Shown: positions 25,272 through 34,127, counted from the first letter of the stretch. The stretch is 64,000 nt of DNA from Pseudescherichia sp031979925 (GCF_031979925.1 NZ_DALZFB010000001.1:372001-436000), one strand, 5' to 3'. Translations and numbers: made by a program. Notes: a model not told the origin generated them from the sequence alone.

Positions 25272-25610
25272 CAACGTCAAAATACGGGCCTATTTTCCCG
25301 CTATTCCGGACACATTTTCAACTGCTCTTTCTGGTGGCAACGAGGTCGCAATGACGCTTTGACTTGCTCCCTATTGATGATCAGAAGCGAATTTTTTAAA
25401 GTCCGTTCCTGGCACATAGCAGACATGCGTAAGGGACAATGTTCCCTGTGTGTGAGAAGCGGACGTACCGGGTCAGAATATTAAGAAGCTGAACACAGGT
25501 CTGCTGACGAGGCTCCGGTAGCCAAAAAACCAGTACAGCTCGTGTGGAGTGAAATATTTCGCGGCCGTGAGAAGATTCTGTGTTAAAAAAGAAGTTTAAC
25601 TTACATAGAG
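25272..25610. other. 339-bp non-coding stretch before the Set-like transporter
   Basis: I see no supported gene here. It contains short inverted repeats (for example AGGGA...TCCCT near 25434-25449) and mixed base composition, including GC-rich pieces unlike the AT-rich transporter that follows. It may be debris from an earlier insertion plus the transporter's promoter and leader. Confidence 0.4.
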
Positions 25611-26804
25611 ATGTTGTTTTTTATGGCTTTTTTTTCCGGGATTACCGGGCGGCTGTTCCTGATAAACGTAATGACCGCCATTTCATATGCCTTCATTTTG
25701 CCTGTAATGAGCCTGTATTTGATAAACGGATTACATGCCAGTCCGATTTTCATCACTTTCTACAGCCTGGGATTTGCCCTGTCGGGGTTATTTTTCAGCC
25801 AACTGATGGGTTCTCTTGCAGATAAGGGATATCCGGCCAGGCAACTTTTCATTATTTCTGTTATGGCCCTTTTTCTGGCGGGTTTAGCCTTCAGTTTCTG
25901 TCATCAACCTATTCAGGCTCTGGCCATCGGCATTTTCCTGATGGGGCCAGGAAATGCGTCTATTCCGCTACTCCTGTCGATGATCCGAAAGCATTCATTG
26001 ACGGCAGGGCTTAATGCTACACGGCTCAATACGCAAATGCGCTCGGGCGTGTCGATTGTATGGATTGCGGGACCTGCTCTGGCATTTGTCTTCGCCGACA
26101 AATTTGGATTCACCTTTAATTTTCTGGCTTCAGCTCTGCTTTCAGCCATGACCTTACTTGCCAGCCAGTTGCTGCTTCCGAAGATTAAAAAAACAGTCGA
26201 TACAGGCACAGCAAAAACAGCTCAAGCCAGTAAAGCCCCTATTACAGGCATTATTTGGGCACTGGGAGCAGTAATGATGCTGGCAAATTTGTCGAATAAT
26301 ATGTACCTGACCATTATGCCGCTGTACCTGGTACAGGAGCTTAATTTACCAGCCTCTTTTCCGGGCTTCCTGCTGGGCGCAACCGCGATAATGGAGATTC
26401 CCGTTATGCTTGCCGCTGCACATCTGGCAGGGAAAACAGGGAAGGAACCGCTAATTATGATCGGATTTCTCTTTGCTGCCGTCTATTACAGCCTGCTTCA
26501 GCTGGCCACTAACATGACCGAACTGATTGTGCTGCAACTTTTCAACGGATTATTCTTTGGTATCTTTGTCGGTCTGGGCATTTCTATTATTCAGGATGCT
26601 TTGCCAGAACGCAGCGGTTTTGCATCAGCATTCCACTCCAATGCCATGCGCACAGGCATGATGGCTGGTAACGGGATTGCCGGTCTGATGGCACAACTGG
26701 CCAGCTTTAAAATGACTTTGCTTGTTCCACTTTTATCAGTGTGTTGCGCTGCTTTATTGATGCTTTTCATAAACAGAAGCCACTCTACAAAGAGCGTTCA
26801 ATAA
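25611..26804 (+). CDS. Sugar efflux transporter of the Set family (MFS)
   Basis: The 397-residue membrane protein has about twelve segments. It aligns by eye with SetA/SetB/SetC: L-I-N-V-M-T-A-I near the start, S-L-Y-L near residue 34, a central N-N-M-Y-L-T-I-M-P-L-Y-L-V-Q-E-L-N-L-P, and G-A-T-A-I-M-E-I-P-V-M-L-A-A. Set proteins export sugars and sugar analogues. The start is uncertain: ATG at 25611 or 25623, neither with a strong ribosome site. AT-rich codon use suggests transfer. Confidence 0.8.
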   Translation: MLFFMAFFSGITGRLFLINVMTAISYAFILPVMSLYLINGLHASPIFITFYSLGFALSGLFFSQLMGSLADKGYPARQLFIISVMALFLAGLAFSFCHQPIQALAIGIFLMGPGNASIPLLLSMIRKHSLTAGLNATRLNTQMRSGVSIVWIAGPALAFVFADKFGFTFNFLASALLSAMTLLASQLLLPKIKKTVDTGTAKTAQASKAPITGIIWALGAVMMLANLSNNMYLTIMPLYLVQELNLPASFPGFLLGATAIMEIPVMLAAAHLAGKTGKEPLIMIGFLFAAVYYSLLQLATNMTELIVLQLFNGLFFGIFVGLGISIIQDALPERSGFASAFHSNAMRTGMMAGNGIAGLMAQLASFKMTLLVPLLSVCCAALLMLFINRSHSTKSVQ

Positions 26805-26845
26805 TGGGCTGACTACTCACATTAATATGTGACCACACCACAATG

Positions 26846-26869
26846 AAACGGCGTTATTGCGCCGTTTTT
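26846..26869 (+). terminator. Rho-independent terminator of the Set-like gene
   Basis: 8-bp arms (26846-26853, 26860-26867) with a 6-nt loop; the right arm continues into a five-T run ending at 26869. Confidence 0.85.
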
Positions 26870-26891
26870 ACATCTGAAGGAGCGGCCTGGT

Positions 26892-27107
26892 TTAACGCAT
26901 TATCCGCCGTTCGGGAAATTTCCCCTTTACCACTCCATCATAAAAGCGGCCTTTCGACACTACGGTCAAAAACACGGTAAATATGCGCAGCGGCACGCCG
27001 TGGTACTGATAGCAGCTCCGGTCATGGAACAGGATCTCTAGCGTGCAGGAGGCTTCGTCATAGCCTACGGAGGCGATGCGTGATGATACAACAGGTTGAT
27101 GACGCAT
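26892..27107 (-). CDS. KTSC-domain protein
   Basis: The 71-residue protein starts at the ATG at 27105-27107, which has AGGAG eight bases upstream; a longer in-frame reading to 27164 lacks such a site. The pattern V-S-S-R-I-A-S-V-G-Y-D, L-E-I-L-F-H-D-R, Y-Q-Y-H-G-V-P and V-S-K-G-R-F-Y matches the KTSC domain, a small fold found alone or beside RNA-related proteins and often in phage-linked positions. Its role here is unknown. Confidence 0.8.
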   Translation of the reverse strand: MRHQPVVSSRIASVGYDEASCTLEILFHDRSCYQYHGVPLRIFTVFLTVVSKGRFYDGVVKGKFPERRIMR

Positions 27108-27151
27108 GGCGGGGCTCCTGGGCAGGTCGACACAGGAGAGATTATTACACG

Positions 27152-27176
27152 TTTTGCCCGGCAATGCCGGGCAAAA
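27152..27176. other. Stem-loop between nifJ and the KTSC gene
   Basis: 11-bp arms (27152-27162, 27166-27176) with a 3-nt loop, 9 bp past the nifJ stop. The T-run lies in the 5' arm on the minus strand, so it is not a classical terminator, but it may protect the nifJ mRNA end. Confidence 0.5.
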
Positions 27177-27184
27177 ACAGGGTC

Positions 27185-30100
27185 TTATTCCGCCTCGCTC
27201 TTCTCCGCTTTTCCAGCCAGCTGCGCCAGGAAGTCATAGCGTTTTTGCAGATCGGCGGTGGCATCCTTCCACAGCTGCTCTGCCACCTCCGGCTGCTGGG
27301 CGTTAAGGCGACGGAAACGCTGCTCTTTCAACAGCGTGTCGGCCAGCGCATCTGACGGCGGACGGGAATCCAGTGCCAGCGGCAGCTTGCCTTCGTCGGC
27401 GCGACGCGGATCGAAGCGGTAGAGCGGCCAGAAGCCGGTGGCCGTGAGCTGGCGCATCTGATCGTGGCTGAGGGCCAGATCGTAACCGTGCTCTTCACAA
27501 GGGCTGTAGGCGATAATCAACGACGGACCCGGATAGGACTCTGCCTCCTGAATCGCCTTCACCGTCTGGTTAAGCTGCGCGCCAAGTGAAATCTGCGCCA
27601 CATAAACATGGCCGTACATCATCATGCTGACGCCCAGATCCTTACGCGCCTTGCGTTTGCCGTGCTCGCCAAACTTGGTCACCGCCCCAAGCGGCGTCGC
27701 CTTCGAAGCCTGGCCGCCGGTGTTGGAGTAGCACTGGGTATCCATCACCAGAATGTTGACGTTCTCCGTCAGGCTCAGGACGTGATCCAATCCGCCAAAG
27801 CCAATATCGTAAGCCCAGCCGTCGCCGCCAATCAGCCAGATAGATTTCTCCACCAGCGCATCGGCATCCGTCAGCAGCTCTTCGGCTCCCGCTACGCCGC
27901 TTAGATGCTGGCGCAGGGCGGCAACCTGTTCCCGACGAACCTCCGGCGTCGCTTCTGCATGCAGAGCGGCGTTAAGCTCGGCCGGGATCGCCTCGGAGAA
28001 GGTCTCCAGCAGACGCATCACCCGCTGGCGATGCTGGTCAACGGTGAGGCGGAAACCCAGTCCGAACTCGGCGTTATCCTCAAACAGCGAGTTAGCCCAC
28101 GCCGGACCGCGCCCGTTGGCATCGGTGGTGTAGGGGGTAGAGGGCAGGTTGCCGCCGTAAATTGAGGAGCAACCGGTAGCGTTAGCAATCAGCATCCGGT
28201 CGCCGTAGAGCTGGGTTAGCAGCTTGATATAAGGCGTTTCACCGCAGCCGGAGCAGGCTCCGGAGTACTCAAACAGCGGAGTAATCAGCTGCGAGGTGCG
28301 AATGTCGATACGCTCCAGCTTGCTGCGATCGATCTCCGGCAGGTCGAGGAAGAAGTCATAGTTAACCTTCTCCTCCTCTACGTGCTCAAGGCGCGACATC
28401 ATATTGATGGCCTTGATCTCCGGGTTCTGGCGATCTTTGGCCGGGCATACCTCTACGCAGAGGTTACAGCCGGTGCAGTCCTCCGGGGCGACCTGCAGGA
28501 CGTACTTCTGGCCACGCATATCGCGGGATTTAACGTCCAGCGACTGCAACGACGCCGGGGCGTTCTCCAGCGCTTCAGGGGAGACCACTTTCGCGCGAAT
28601 GGCGGAGTGCGGGCAGGCGGCGACGCAGTGGTTACACTGGGTACAGATCTCCGGCTTCCAGATAGGGATCGCTTCGGCAATGTTGCGTTTTTCCCAGCGG
28701 GTAGTGCCCATCGGCCAGGTGCCGTCCGGCGGCAGGGCAGAGACCGGCAGCGCATCGCCCAGCCCGGCCAGCATCGCGGCGGTGACGGTTTTCACAAAGT
28801 CCGGTGCGGCGTCGCTAACTACCGGCGGGCGGTACGGGCTGGTGGCATTAACCTGCTCCAGCGGCACTTCAAACAGCGATTCGCGGGCCAGCGCCAGCGC
28901 CTGCCAGTTACGCTCGACCAGCTCCTGGCCTTTGCTGCTGTAGCTTTTGGCAATGGCCCCCTGCAATGCTGCCAGCGCGGTATCGCCAGGTAAAATCTGC
29001 GTCAGATGGAAAAACGCCATCTGCATAACGGTGTTGATTCGTGCTGCCAGGCCGCACTCGCGGGCAATCTTCGCTGCGTTGATAATATAGAAGCGGGCCT
29101 GCTTCTGGTTAAGCACCGCCTGCACCTCCTGCGGCAGTCGTGCCCAGACCTCATCGGCGCTGTAGGGCGTATTGAGCAGGAAGATACCGCCGGGTTTCAG
29201 GCGTTCGGCCATCTGGTACTTATCGATAAACTGTAGCTGGTGGCAGCCAACAAAATCCGCCTGCGAGATCAGATAGGCGGAGCGAATCGGCTGCTCGCTG
29301 ACCCGCAGATGGGAGACCGTCAGGCCACCAGCTTTTTTTGAGTCGTAGACGAAATAGCCCTGGGCATACCACGGCGTGGCATTACCGATAATTTTGATAT
29401 TGTTTTTGGTCGCCGAGACGCTGCCGTCGCTGCCAAGCCCGTAGAACAGCGCCTCAAGCTTAGCGCCTGAGGGCAGGGTATTTTCCGGCAGCGGCAGGGA
29501 GAGGTTGGTGACATCATCATAAATGCCGACGGTAAAGCGCGGCCTGGGCTTGTCCGCCCGCAGCTCGTTAAAGATAGCCAACACGCACTCCGGGCCAAAC
29601 TCTTTTGAAGAGAGGCCGTAACGCCCGCCGATCACCCGCGGCAATGTGTCGCGCTCGCCCTGGTTAAAGGCCTCTGCCAGCGCGGTCATGATATCCAGAT
29701 AGAGCGGCTCCGCCTGCGCACCTGGCTCTTTGGTGCGATCCAGCACGGCAATGCGCTGGGCGCTTTGCGGCAGCGCGGCCAGCAGATGCTGTGCCGATAA
29801 GGGGCGATAGAGGCGCACCTTCAGCACGCCGACCTTCTCATTGCGGGTTAACAGCTCATCAACCACCTCTTCGCAGGTGCCGATTGCCGAACCCATAATC
29901 ACAATAACCCGTTCCGCCTGCGGGTGGCCGTAGTACTCAAACGGTTGATAGCGGCGGCCGGTGGCCTCGGCAAAGTCGTTCATCGCCTGTTCAACGCGAT
30001 CATAAACCGCGTTGTACCACGGGTTGGTGGCCTCGCGAGACTGGAAGTAGGTGTCCGGGTTGGCAGAGGTACCGCGAATTACCGGGTGCTCCGGGTTCAG

Positions 30101-30709
30101 AGCGCGAGCGCGATGGGCCGCGATCTCATCGGCGGGCAGCAGGCTGCGGATGGTCTCATCAGCCAGCGGCACGATTTTGTTGATCTCGTGAGAGGTGCGG
30201 AAGCCGTCAAAGAAGTGAATAAAGGGCACCCGGCTCTTCAGGGTGGCAACGTGGGAGATCAAGGCGAAATCCTGCGCCTCCTGAACGCTGCCTGCACAGA
30301 GCATGGCGCAGCCGGTCTGGCGTACGGCCATCACGTCGGAGTGATCGCCAAAGATAGAGAGCGCATGGGTGGCAACGGTGCGGGCGGCAACGTGCAGGAC
30401 AAAGGGCGTCAGCTGACCCGCCAGCTTGTAGAGGGTTGGGATCATCAGCAGCAGACCCTGTGACGACGTAAAGGAGGTCGAAAGCGCCCCCGTCTGCAAC
30501 GCGCCGTGTACGGCGGCAATCGCGCCAGCTTCGGACTGCATCTCTACCACCCGAGGCGTATCGCCCCACACGTTCTTCAGCCCGTTGCCGGCCCAGGCAT
30601 CTGCCTGCTCGGCCATCGTCGAGCTGGGAGTTATCGGGTATATGGCGATAACTTCGCTGGTCCGGAACGCCACCGAGGCGACCGCGCCATTACCATCAAC
30701 TGTGATCAT
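27185..30709 (-). CDS. nifJ: Pyruvate:ferredoxin (flavodoxin) oxidoreductase
   Basis: The 1,174-residue single-chain PFOR (ydbK in E. coli) oxidatively decarboxylates pyruvate to acetyl-CoA and passes electrons to flavodoxin or ferredoxin. The N-terminal domain begins with A-I-Y-P-I-T-P-S-S. Two 4Fe-4S motifs lie near residue 690 (C-T-Q-C-N-H-C-V-A-A-C-P) and 745 (C-T-G-C-N-L-C-V-E-V-C-P). The C-terminal TPP domain shows C-S-G-C-G-E-T-P-Y and the G-D-G-W-A-Y-D-I-G pyrophosphate loop. Upstream of ydbJ-hslJ-ldhA as in E. coli, a fermentative and oxidative-stress neighbourhood. Confidence 0.95.
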   Translation of the reverse strand: MITVDGNGAVASVAFRTSEVIAIYPITPSSTMAEQADAWAGNGLKNVWGDTPRVVEMQSEAGAIAAVHGALQTGALSTSFTSSQGLLLMIPTLYKLAGQLTPFVLHVAARTVATHALSIFGDHSDVMAVRQTGCAMLCAGSVQEAQDFALISHVATLKSRVPFIHFFDGFRTSHEINKIVPLADETIRSLLPADEIAAHRARALNPEHPVIRGTSANPDTYFQSREATNPWYNAVYDRVEQAMNDFAEATGRRYQPFEYYGHPQAERVIVIMGSAIGTCEEVVDELLTRNEKVGVLKVRLYRPLSAQHLLAALPQSAQRIAVLDRTKEPGAQAEPLYLDIMTALAEAFNQGERDTLPRVIGGRYGLSSKEFGPECVLAIFNELRADKPRPRFTVGIYDDVTNLSLPLPENTLPSGAKLEALFYGLGSDGSVSATKNNIKIIGNATPWYAQGYFVYDSKKAGGLTVSHLRVSEQPIRSAYLISQADFVGCHQLQFIDKYQMAERLKPGGIFLLNTPYSADEVWARLPQEVQAVLNQKQARFYIINAAKIARECGLAARINTVMQMAFFHLTQILPGDTALAALQGAIAKSYSSKGQELVERNWQALALARESLFEVPLEQVNATSPYRPPVVSDAAPDFVKTVTAAMLAGLGDALPVSALPPDGTWPMGTTRWEKRNIAEAIPIWKPEICTQCNHCVAACPHSAIRAKVVSPEALENAPASLQSLDVKSRDMRGQKYVLQVAPEDCTGCNLCVEVCPAKDRQNPEIKAINMMSRLEHVEEEKVNYDFFLDLPEIDRSKLERIDIRTSQLITPLFEYSGACSGCGETPYIKLLTQLYGDRMLIANATGCSSIYGGNLPSTPYTTDANGRGPAWANSLFEDNAEFGLGFRLTVDQHRQRVMRLLETFSEAIPAELNAALHAEATPEVRREQVAALRQHLSGVAGAEELLTDADALVEKSIWLIGGDGWAYDIGFGGLDHVLSLTENVNILVMDTQCYSNTGGQASKATPLGAVTKFGEHGKRKARKDLGVSMMMYGHVYVAQISLGAQLNQTVKAIQEAESYPGPSLIIAYSPCEEHGYDLALSHDQMRQLTATGFWPLYRFDPRRADEGKLPLALDSRPPSDALADTLLKEQRFRRLNAQQPEVAEQLWKDATADLQKRYDFLAQLAGKAEKSEAE

Positions 30710-31134
30710 AAGTTTGCTCTCATTGCTTAAATGTTCACTCTCTCACTCCAGTATAGACAGCCGTCCAGGAGCGGTTTTTGATCTGAAAGTGAAGATATCG
30801 CAAAATGTCGGGCACCATTTTCCCGTACGTAGCACTGCAAAACTATTTCAATTTACCCCTTGCACTGTGCGGATAATCATGCGTTAATAGCCTAACGATG
30901 TAGCACTGAAACTATCTTTGTACTCTACGAAACCCTCTCACTGTTTGTATCTTCTGATATTTCCCTGTAGATGTTTTCCCCGCTGATAAAAAATTTATTC
31001 AGCCTGTAACTTTCTCTGCATCTTTCTCTGCGAATACGATAACTACCGCTATACTTTTAATGGGAATCAGCGGGTTAAGGCAGGCCCAAACGGCCAGCTC
31101 TCGTTGAGCATAATTATGAAAAAAGGACACTATT
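30710..31134. other. Intergenic region holding the nifJ promoter and the leader of the YmcF-like gene
   Basis: About 425 bp, divergent. A direct repeat GTAGCACTG(CA)AAACTAT occurs at about 30829-30845 and 30900-30914, 71 bp apart, possibly paired regulator sites. The AT-rich stretch after 30940 and the long distance to the ATT start would allow a structured 5' leader of the kind used by cold-shock mRNAs. No other coding frame is supported. Confidence 0.45.
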
Positions 31135-31329
31135 ATTACTAATCACATTCATTTCCGATGCCCATGTTGTCATGGGTCACAATACAGAACCTCACATTTT
31201 GACGTTAGCGAAGCTAATCCCTTCGGCGCAAAATGTATTTTTTGTAAATCATCCATGGTCATTCTGGATAACGTCTCAGCACCTCTCTCCGCTGCCCATG
31301 TAGCGCTGGATTTACGCACCCCGGCGTAA
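31135..31329 (+). CDS. YmcF/YnfQ-like two-CxxC microprotein with an ATT start
   Basis: Reading from ATT at 31135-31137 gives 64 residues, with no in-frame ATG, GTG or TTG upstream of the conserved part. AAGGA ends 7 bases before the ATT, ideal spacing, and an in-frame TGA lies upstream at 31117-31119. The protein reads T-N-H-I-H-F-R-C-P-C-C-H-G-S-Q-Y-R-T-S, then A-K-C-I-F-C-K-S: two cysteine pairs of a small zinc ribbon. From memory this matches E. coli YmcF and YnfQ, cold-shock microproteins also reported to start at AUU. An antisense frame at 31170-31364 is a shadow. Confidence 0.75.
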   Translation: MTNHIHFRCPCCHGSQYRTSHFDVSEANPFGAKCIFCKSSMVILDNVSAPLSAAHVALDLRTPA

Positions 31330-31469
31330 ACCGCTTCATCAAACCTGTGGCATAGCGCCAGCATTGTAAAAAACGCTATGCCGGACAGAAAACCCGCATC
31401 CTCCTCTCGACGTCAGGCGCTACGCTGCCTATTATGCATAGGTTTTGCTAACTCAGAGAGGGAGAAGAA

Positions 31470-31736
31470 ATGCGTACAGCGTTATGGGTAGGGTGTGCCG
31501 TCTGGTTACTTTCGGCATGTAGCAGCGAGCCTGTACAGCAGGCCACGGCAGCACACGTTGCGCCGGGTCTGAAGGCTGCGATGTCAAGCTCGGGGCAGGC
31601 CAACTGCGCCATGATTGGTGGTTCGCTCTCAATTGCCCGTCAGCTCGATGGCTCCGCCACGGGCATGTGTGCGCTGCCTAACGGTAAACGCTGTAGCGAG
31701 CAATCTCTTGCCACAGGCACCTGCGGCAGCTACTGA
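31470..31736 (+). CDS. ydbJ: Lipoprotein YdbJ (DUF333)
   Basis: The 88-residue protein has a short signal and lipobox (L-S-A-C, lipidated Cys17). A DUF333 domain follows: A-N-C-A-M-I-G-G-S-L, then G-M-C-A-L-P-N-G-K-R-C and a final C-G-S-Y. The cysteines probably form disulfides in the periplasm. AGAGAGGGAGAAG forms the ribosome site. Its stop is immediately followed by the hslJ stop on the other strand, as expected for this locus. Confidence 0.9.
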   Translation: MRTALWVGCAVWLLSACSSEPVQQATAAHVAPGLKAAMSSSGQANCAMIGGSLSIARQLDGSATGMCALPNGKRCSEQSLATGTCGSY

Positions 31737-32159
31737 TCACTGCGCCGCGTCAGCCAGCTTATAGATTAGAGTCTGATCCGCCGTTGTCAGCGTCAGTTGA
31801 CTATCGGTAAGGTCTACCTGCGCGCCCTCTTTAAGCAGGGTGCCAATAACGGTATCCAGTTCGCTGCGCTGCGGATCGGCGCAGGCCATGCGAGTCATTA
31901 CCAGCTCTTTCGCCGACAGCTCGCCGCTGGAGAGCTTTGCCTGGCCGGAGAAGCGGTTGCACATGCTGCCGGAAATGGCCATTTTCTCCCCGAAGCGCAG
32001 CTCGGGTGGATTCTCGCCCGGCGTAACAGCGGTGCCGTTAACGTTTTCCAGCACGAAGCGGTGGCCGATGAGCTGCTCGCTGGTCACGGAGACCTTTCCG
32101 TCCCGCACGCAGCCTGCCAGCAGAACACACAATGCGGTTAATGCCATAACTCTTTTCAT
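31737..32159 (-). CDS. hslJ: Heat-inducible META-domain lipoprotein HslJ
   Basis: The product has 140 residues. The lipobox L-L-A-G-C lies at about residue 17, then a META/HslJ domain with G-H-R-F-V-L-E-N-V-N-G and S-G-S-M-C-N-R-F-S-G. HslJ is an outer-membrane lipoprotein linked to novobiocin resistance and heat induction in E. coli. It is on the same strand as ldhA but separated by a stem-loop. Confidence 0.93.
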   Translation of the reverse strand: MKRVMALTALCVLLAGCVRDGKVSVTSEQLIGHRFVLENVNGTAVTPGENPPELRFGEKMAISGSMCNRFSGQAKLSSGELSAKELVMTRMACADPQRSELDTVIGTLLKEGAQVDLTDSQLTLTTADQTLIYKLADAAQ

Positions 32160-32237
32160 ACTGATTCCCTGAAGATTCTCCGTGGTAATTTCTATTTTAT
32201 CAGTACGGTGGAGGAAGTCTTGCGGGATAGTCTGAAA

Positions 32238-32259
32238 CTCCCTCCGTACACGGAGGGAG
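32238..32259 (-). terminator. Stem-loop after ldhA
   Basis: 9-bp arms (32238-32246, 32251-32259) with a 4-nt loop, 16 bp past the ldhA stop, followed on the minus strand by TTTCAGA. Probable terminator between ldhA and hslJ. Confidence 0.7.
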
Positions 32260-32274
32260 GCACTTATTACCTGT

Positions 32275-33264
32275 TTAGACCAGGGCGTTAGGGCATTGGC
32301 CGTCGTTTTCCAGCTGGCGGAGGTTCTCCAGGGTCGTTTCCGAGATGCTGATCAGCGCTTCGGCGGTTAAAAATGCCTGATGACCGGTGAACAGCACATT
32401 ATGGCAGGCGGAGAGGCGGCGGAAGATATCATCCTGGATCACGTCGTTCGACTTATCTTCAAAGAAGAGATCGCGCTCGTTCTCATACACGTCCATACCC
32501 AGCGCACCAATCTTCTGCGTCTTCAGCGCTTCAATGGCCGCCTGGGAGTCGATCAGCCCGCCGCGGCTGGTGTTGATGATCATTACCCCATCCTTCATCT
32601 GCGCAAAAGAGTCGCGGTTAAGCAAATGGTAGTTATCTTCCATCAGCGGGCAGTGCAGGGTGATCACGTCGGCGTTGGCAAACAGCGTCGGCAGATCGAC
32701 ATACTCGACGCCTAACTCCAGCGCCGCTGCGCTCGGATAGGGATCGGACGCCAGCAGGCGCATACCAAAGCCTTTCAGGATCCGCAGGGCGGCAATGCCG
32801 ATTTTCCCGGTGCCGATGACGCCTGCGGTTTTACCGTGCATGGTGAAGCCGGTCAGGCCCTCCAGCGAAAAGTTAGCGTCGCGGGTACGCTGATAGGCGC
32901 GGTGAATACGGCGGTTAAGGGTCATCATCATGCCCACTGCATGTTCAGCTACCGCCTCCGGGGAGTAGGCCGGGACGCGAACCACGCGTAGCCCCAGCTC
33001 TTTTGCCGCGTCGAGATCGACGTTGTTAAAGCCAGCGCAGCGCAGGGCGATAAACTTTACGCCTTGCTTCTTTAACTCTTCCAGTACAGGTCGGCTGCCG
33101 TCATCGTTAACAAAGATGCACACCCCGTCACAGCCGTGGGCCGTTTTCGCCGTTTTTTCCGTTAGCAGGAAGTCGAAGAATTCAAGATCGTATTGATAGC
33201 TCTCGTTAACCTGTTGCAGGTACTTTTTATCGTACTGCTTAGTGCTATATACAGCGAGTTTCAT
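32275..33264 (-). CDS. ldhA: Fermentative D-lactate dehydrogenase
   Basis: The 329 residues match E. coli LdhA in length. It reduces pyruvate to D-lactate with NADH. The Rossmann motif is G-T-G-K-I-G (151-156), catalytic Arg235 lies in S-R-G-G-L-I-D, and His296 in T-G-H-Q-A-F. Soluble homotetrameric enzyme. The Zur palindrome for divergent zinT begins about 75 bp upstream of its start, so its promoter is close to that site. Confidence 0.96.
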   Translation of the reverse strand: MKLAVYSTKQYDKKYLQQVNESYQYDLEFFDFLLTEKTAKTAHGCDGVCIFVNDDGSRPVLEELKKQGVKFIALRCAGFNNVDLDAAKELGLRVVRVPAYSPEAVAEHAVGMMMTLNRRIHRAYQRTRDANFSLEGLTGFTMHGKTAGVIGTGKIGIAALRILKGFGMRLLASDPYPSAAALELGVEYVDLPTLFANADVITLHCPLMEDNYHLLNRDSFAQMKDGVMIINTSRGGLIDSQAAIEALKTQKIGALGMDVYENERDLFFEDKSNDVIQDDIFRRLSACHNVLFTGHQAFLTAEALISISETTLENLRQLENDGQCPNALV

Positions 33265-33338
33265 AGGCTGTTCTCCAGTGATTTAGGAGTAATTATAGCC
33301 ATTTACCATACTGCTTAACATAAGAATTGATGTTCATA

Positions 33339-33355
33339 ATGTTATAATATAACAT
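33339..33355. promoter_or_regulatory. Zur box of zinT
   Basis: A perfect 17-bp palindrome (8-bp arms around a central A) with the Zur core GTTATA-N-TATAAC. It lies 32 bp upstream of the zinT start and overlaps the likely -10 element, so zinc-loaded Zur would block transcription. Confidence 0.9.
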
Positions 33356-33387
33356 CTCAATTCTTAACATGGATTGAGGGTAGAATT

Positions 33388-34038
33388 TTGGCTAACCATT
33401 TTGGAAAACTTGCAGTCGCTCTGGGAACGTTATTAATGGGGGGGCAGGCGCTGGCGCACGGTCACCATTCGCACGGCAAACCGCTGACGGCGCTGGAGCA
33501 AAAAGCCGCCGAGGGCGAGTTCGATGATAAAGACGTTAAAGCGCGCGAGCTGAGCGACTGGGACGGCATGTGGCAGTCCATCTATCCCTATCTGCTGAGC
33601 GGCGATCTCGATCCGGTTTTCAAAAAGAAGGCTGAGAAAGAGAAAGGTAAAACCGCTGATGAGATTAAAGAGTACTACCGCAAGGGGTATATTACCGACA
33701 TCGATACGCTGGGCATTGAGAACGGCGTGATGGAGTTTCATACCGGTGACAAGGTAAGCAGCTGTCAGTACGAATCTGCGGGCTATAAAATTCTCACCTA
33801 CGCCTCCGGCAAAAAGGGCGTGCGCTATCTGTTTGAGTGTAAAGACGCCAGCAGCAGCGCGCCGAAGTTTGTACAGTTCAGCGATCACACTATCGCCCCA
33901 CGCAAGTCAGCGCACTTCCATATCTTTATGGGCAACACCTCGCAGGAGGCGCTGCTGAAGGAGATGGACAACTGGCCAACCTACTATCCGTATCAACTCA
34001 GCAAGGAGCAGGTGGTCGACGAGATGCTGCACCACTAA
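33388..34038 (+). CDS. zinT: Periplasmic zinc-scavenging protein ZinT
   Basis: The product has 216 residues. The signal peptide (about 1-23, ending A-L-A) is followed by a histidine-rich metal-collecting stretch H-G-H-H-S-H-G-K. The lipocalin-like domain keeps S-D-W-D-G-M-W-Q-S and the H-F-H-I-F-M-G metal site. ZinT delivers zinc to the ZnuABC transporter in zinc shortage. The start is a TTG at 33388 with GAGGG upstream; no ATG is available before the signal peptide. In E. coli zinT (yodA) is elsewhere, so its place between ldhA and ydbH is an insertion in this lineage. Confidence 0.93.
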   Translation: MANHFGKLAVALGTLLMGGQALAHGHHSHGKPLTALEQKAAEGEFDDKDVKARELSDWDGMWQSIYPYLLSGDLDPVFKKKAEKEKGKTADEIKEYYRKGYITDIDTLGIENGVMEFHTGDKVSSCQYESAGYKILTYASGKKGVRYLFECKDASSSAPKFVQFSDHTIAPRKSAHFHIFMGNTSQEALLKEMDNWPTYYPYQLSKEQVVDEMLHH

Positions 34039-34127
34039 AAGTAAGGGCCGTTGATAGTATGTAATCAACAGCTTAACGTGGCACAATGGCGGCAGTTTGG
34101 GTTACTTTTCGGGACGCTGACTTGCCC

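Noticed and set aside
31170..31364. 64-codon minus-strand frame
   Set aside because: It is antisense to the YmcF-like frame, which has conserved cysteine pairs and a well-spaced ribosome site; the minus frame has neither.
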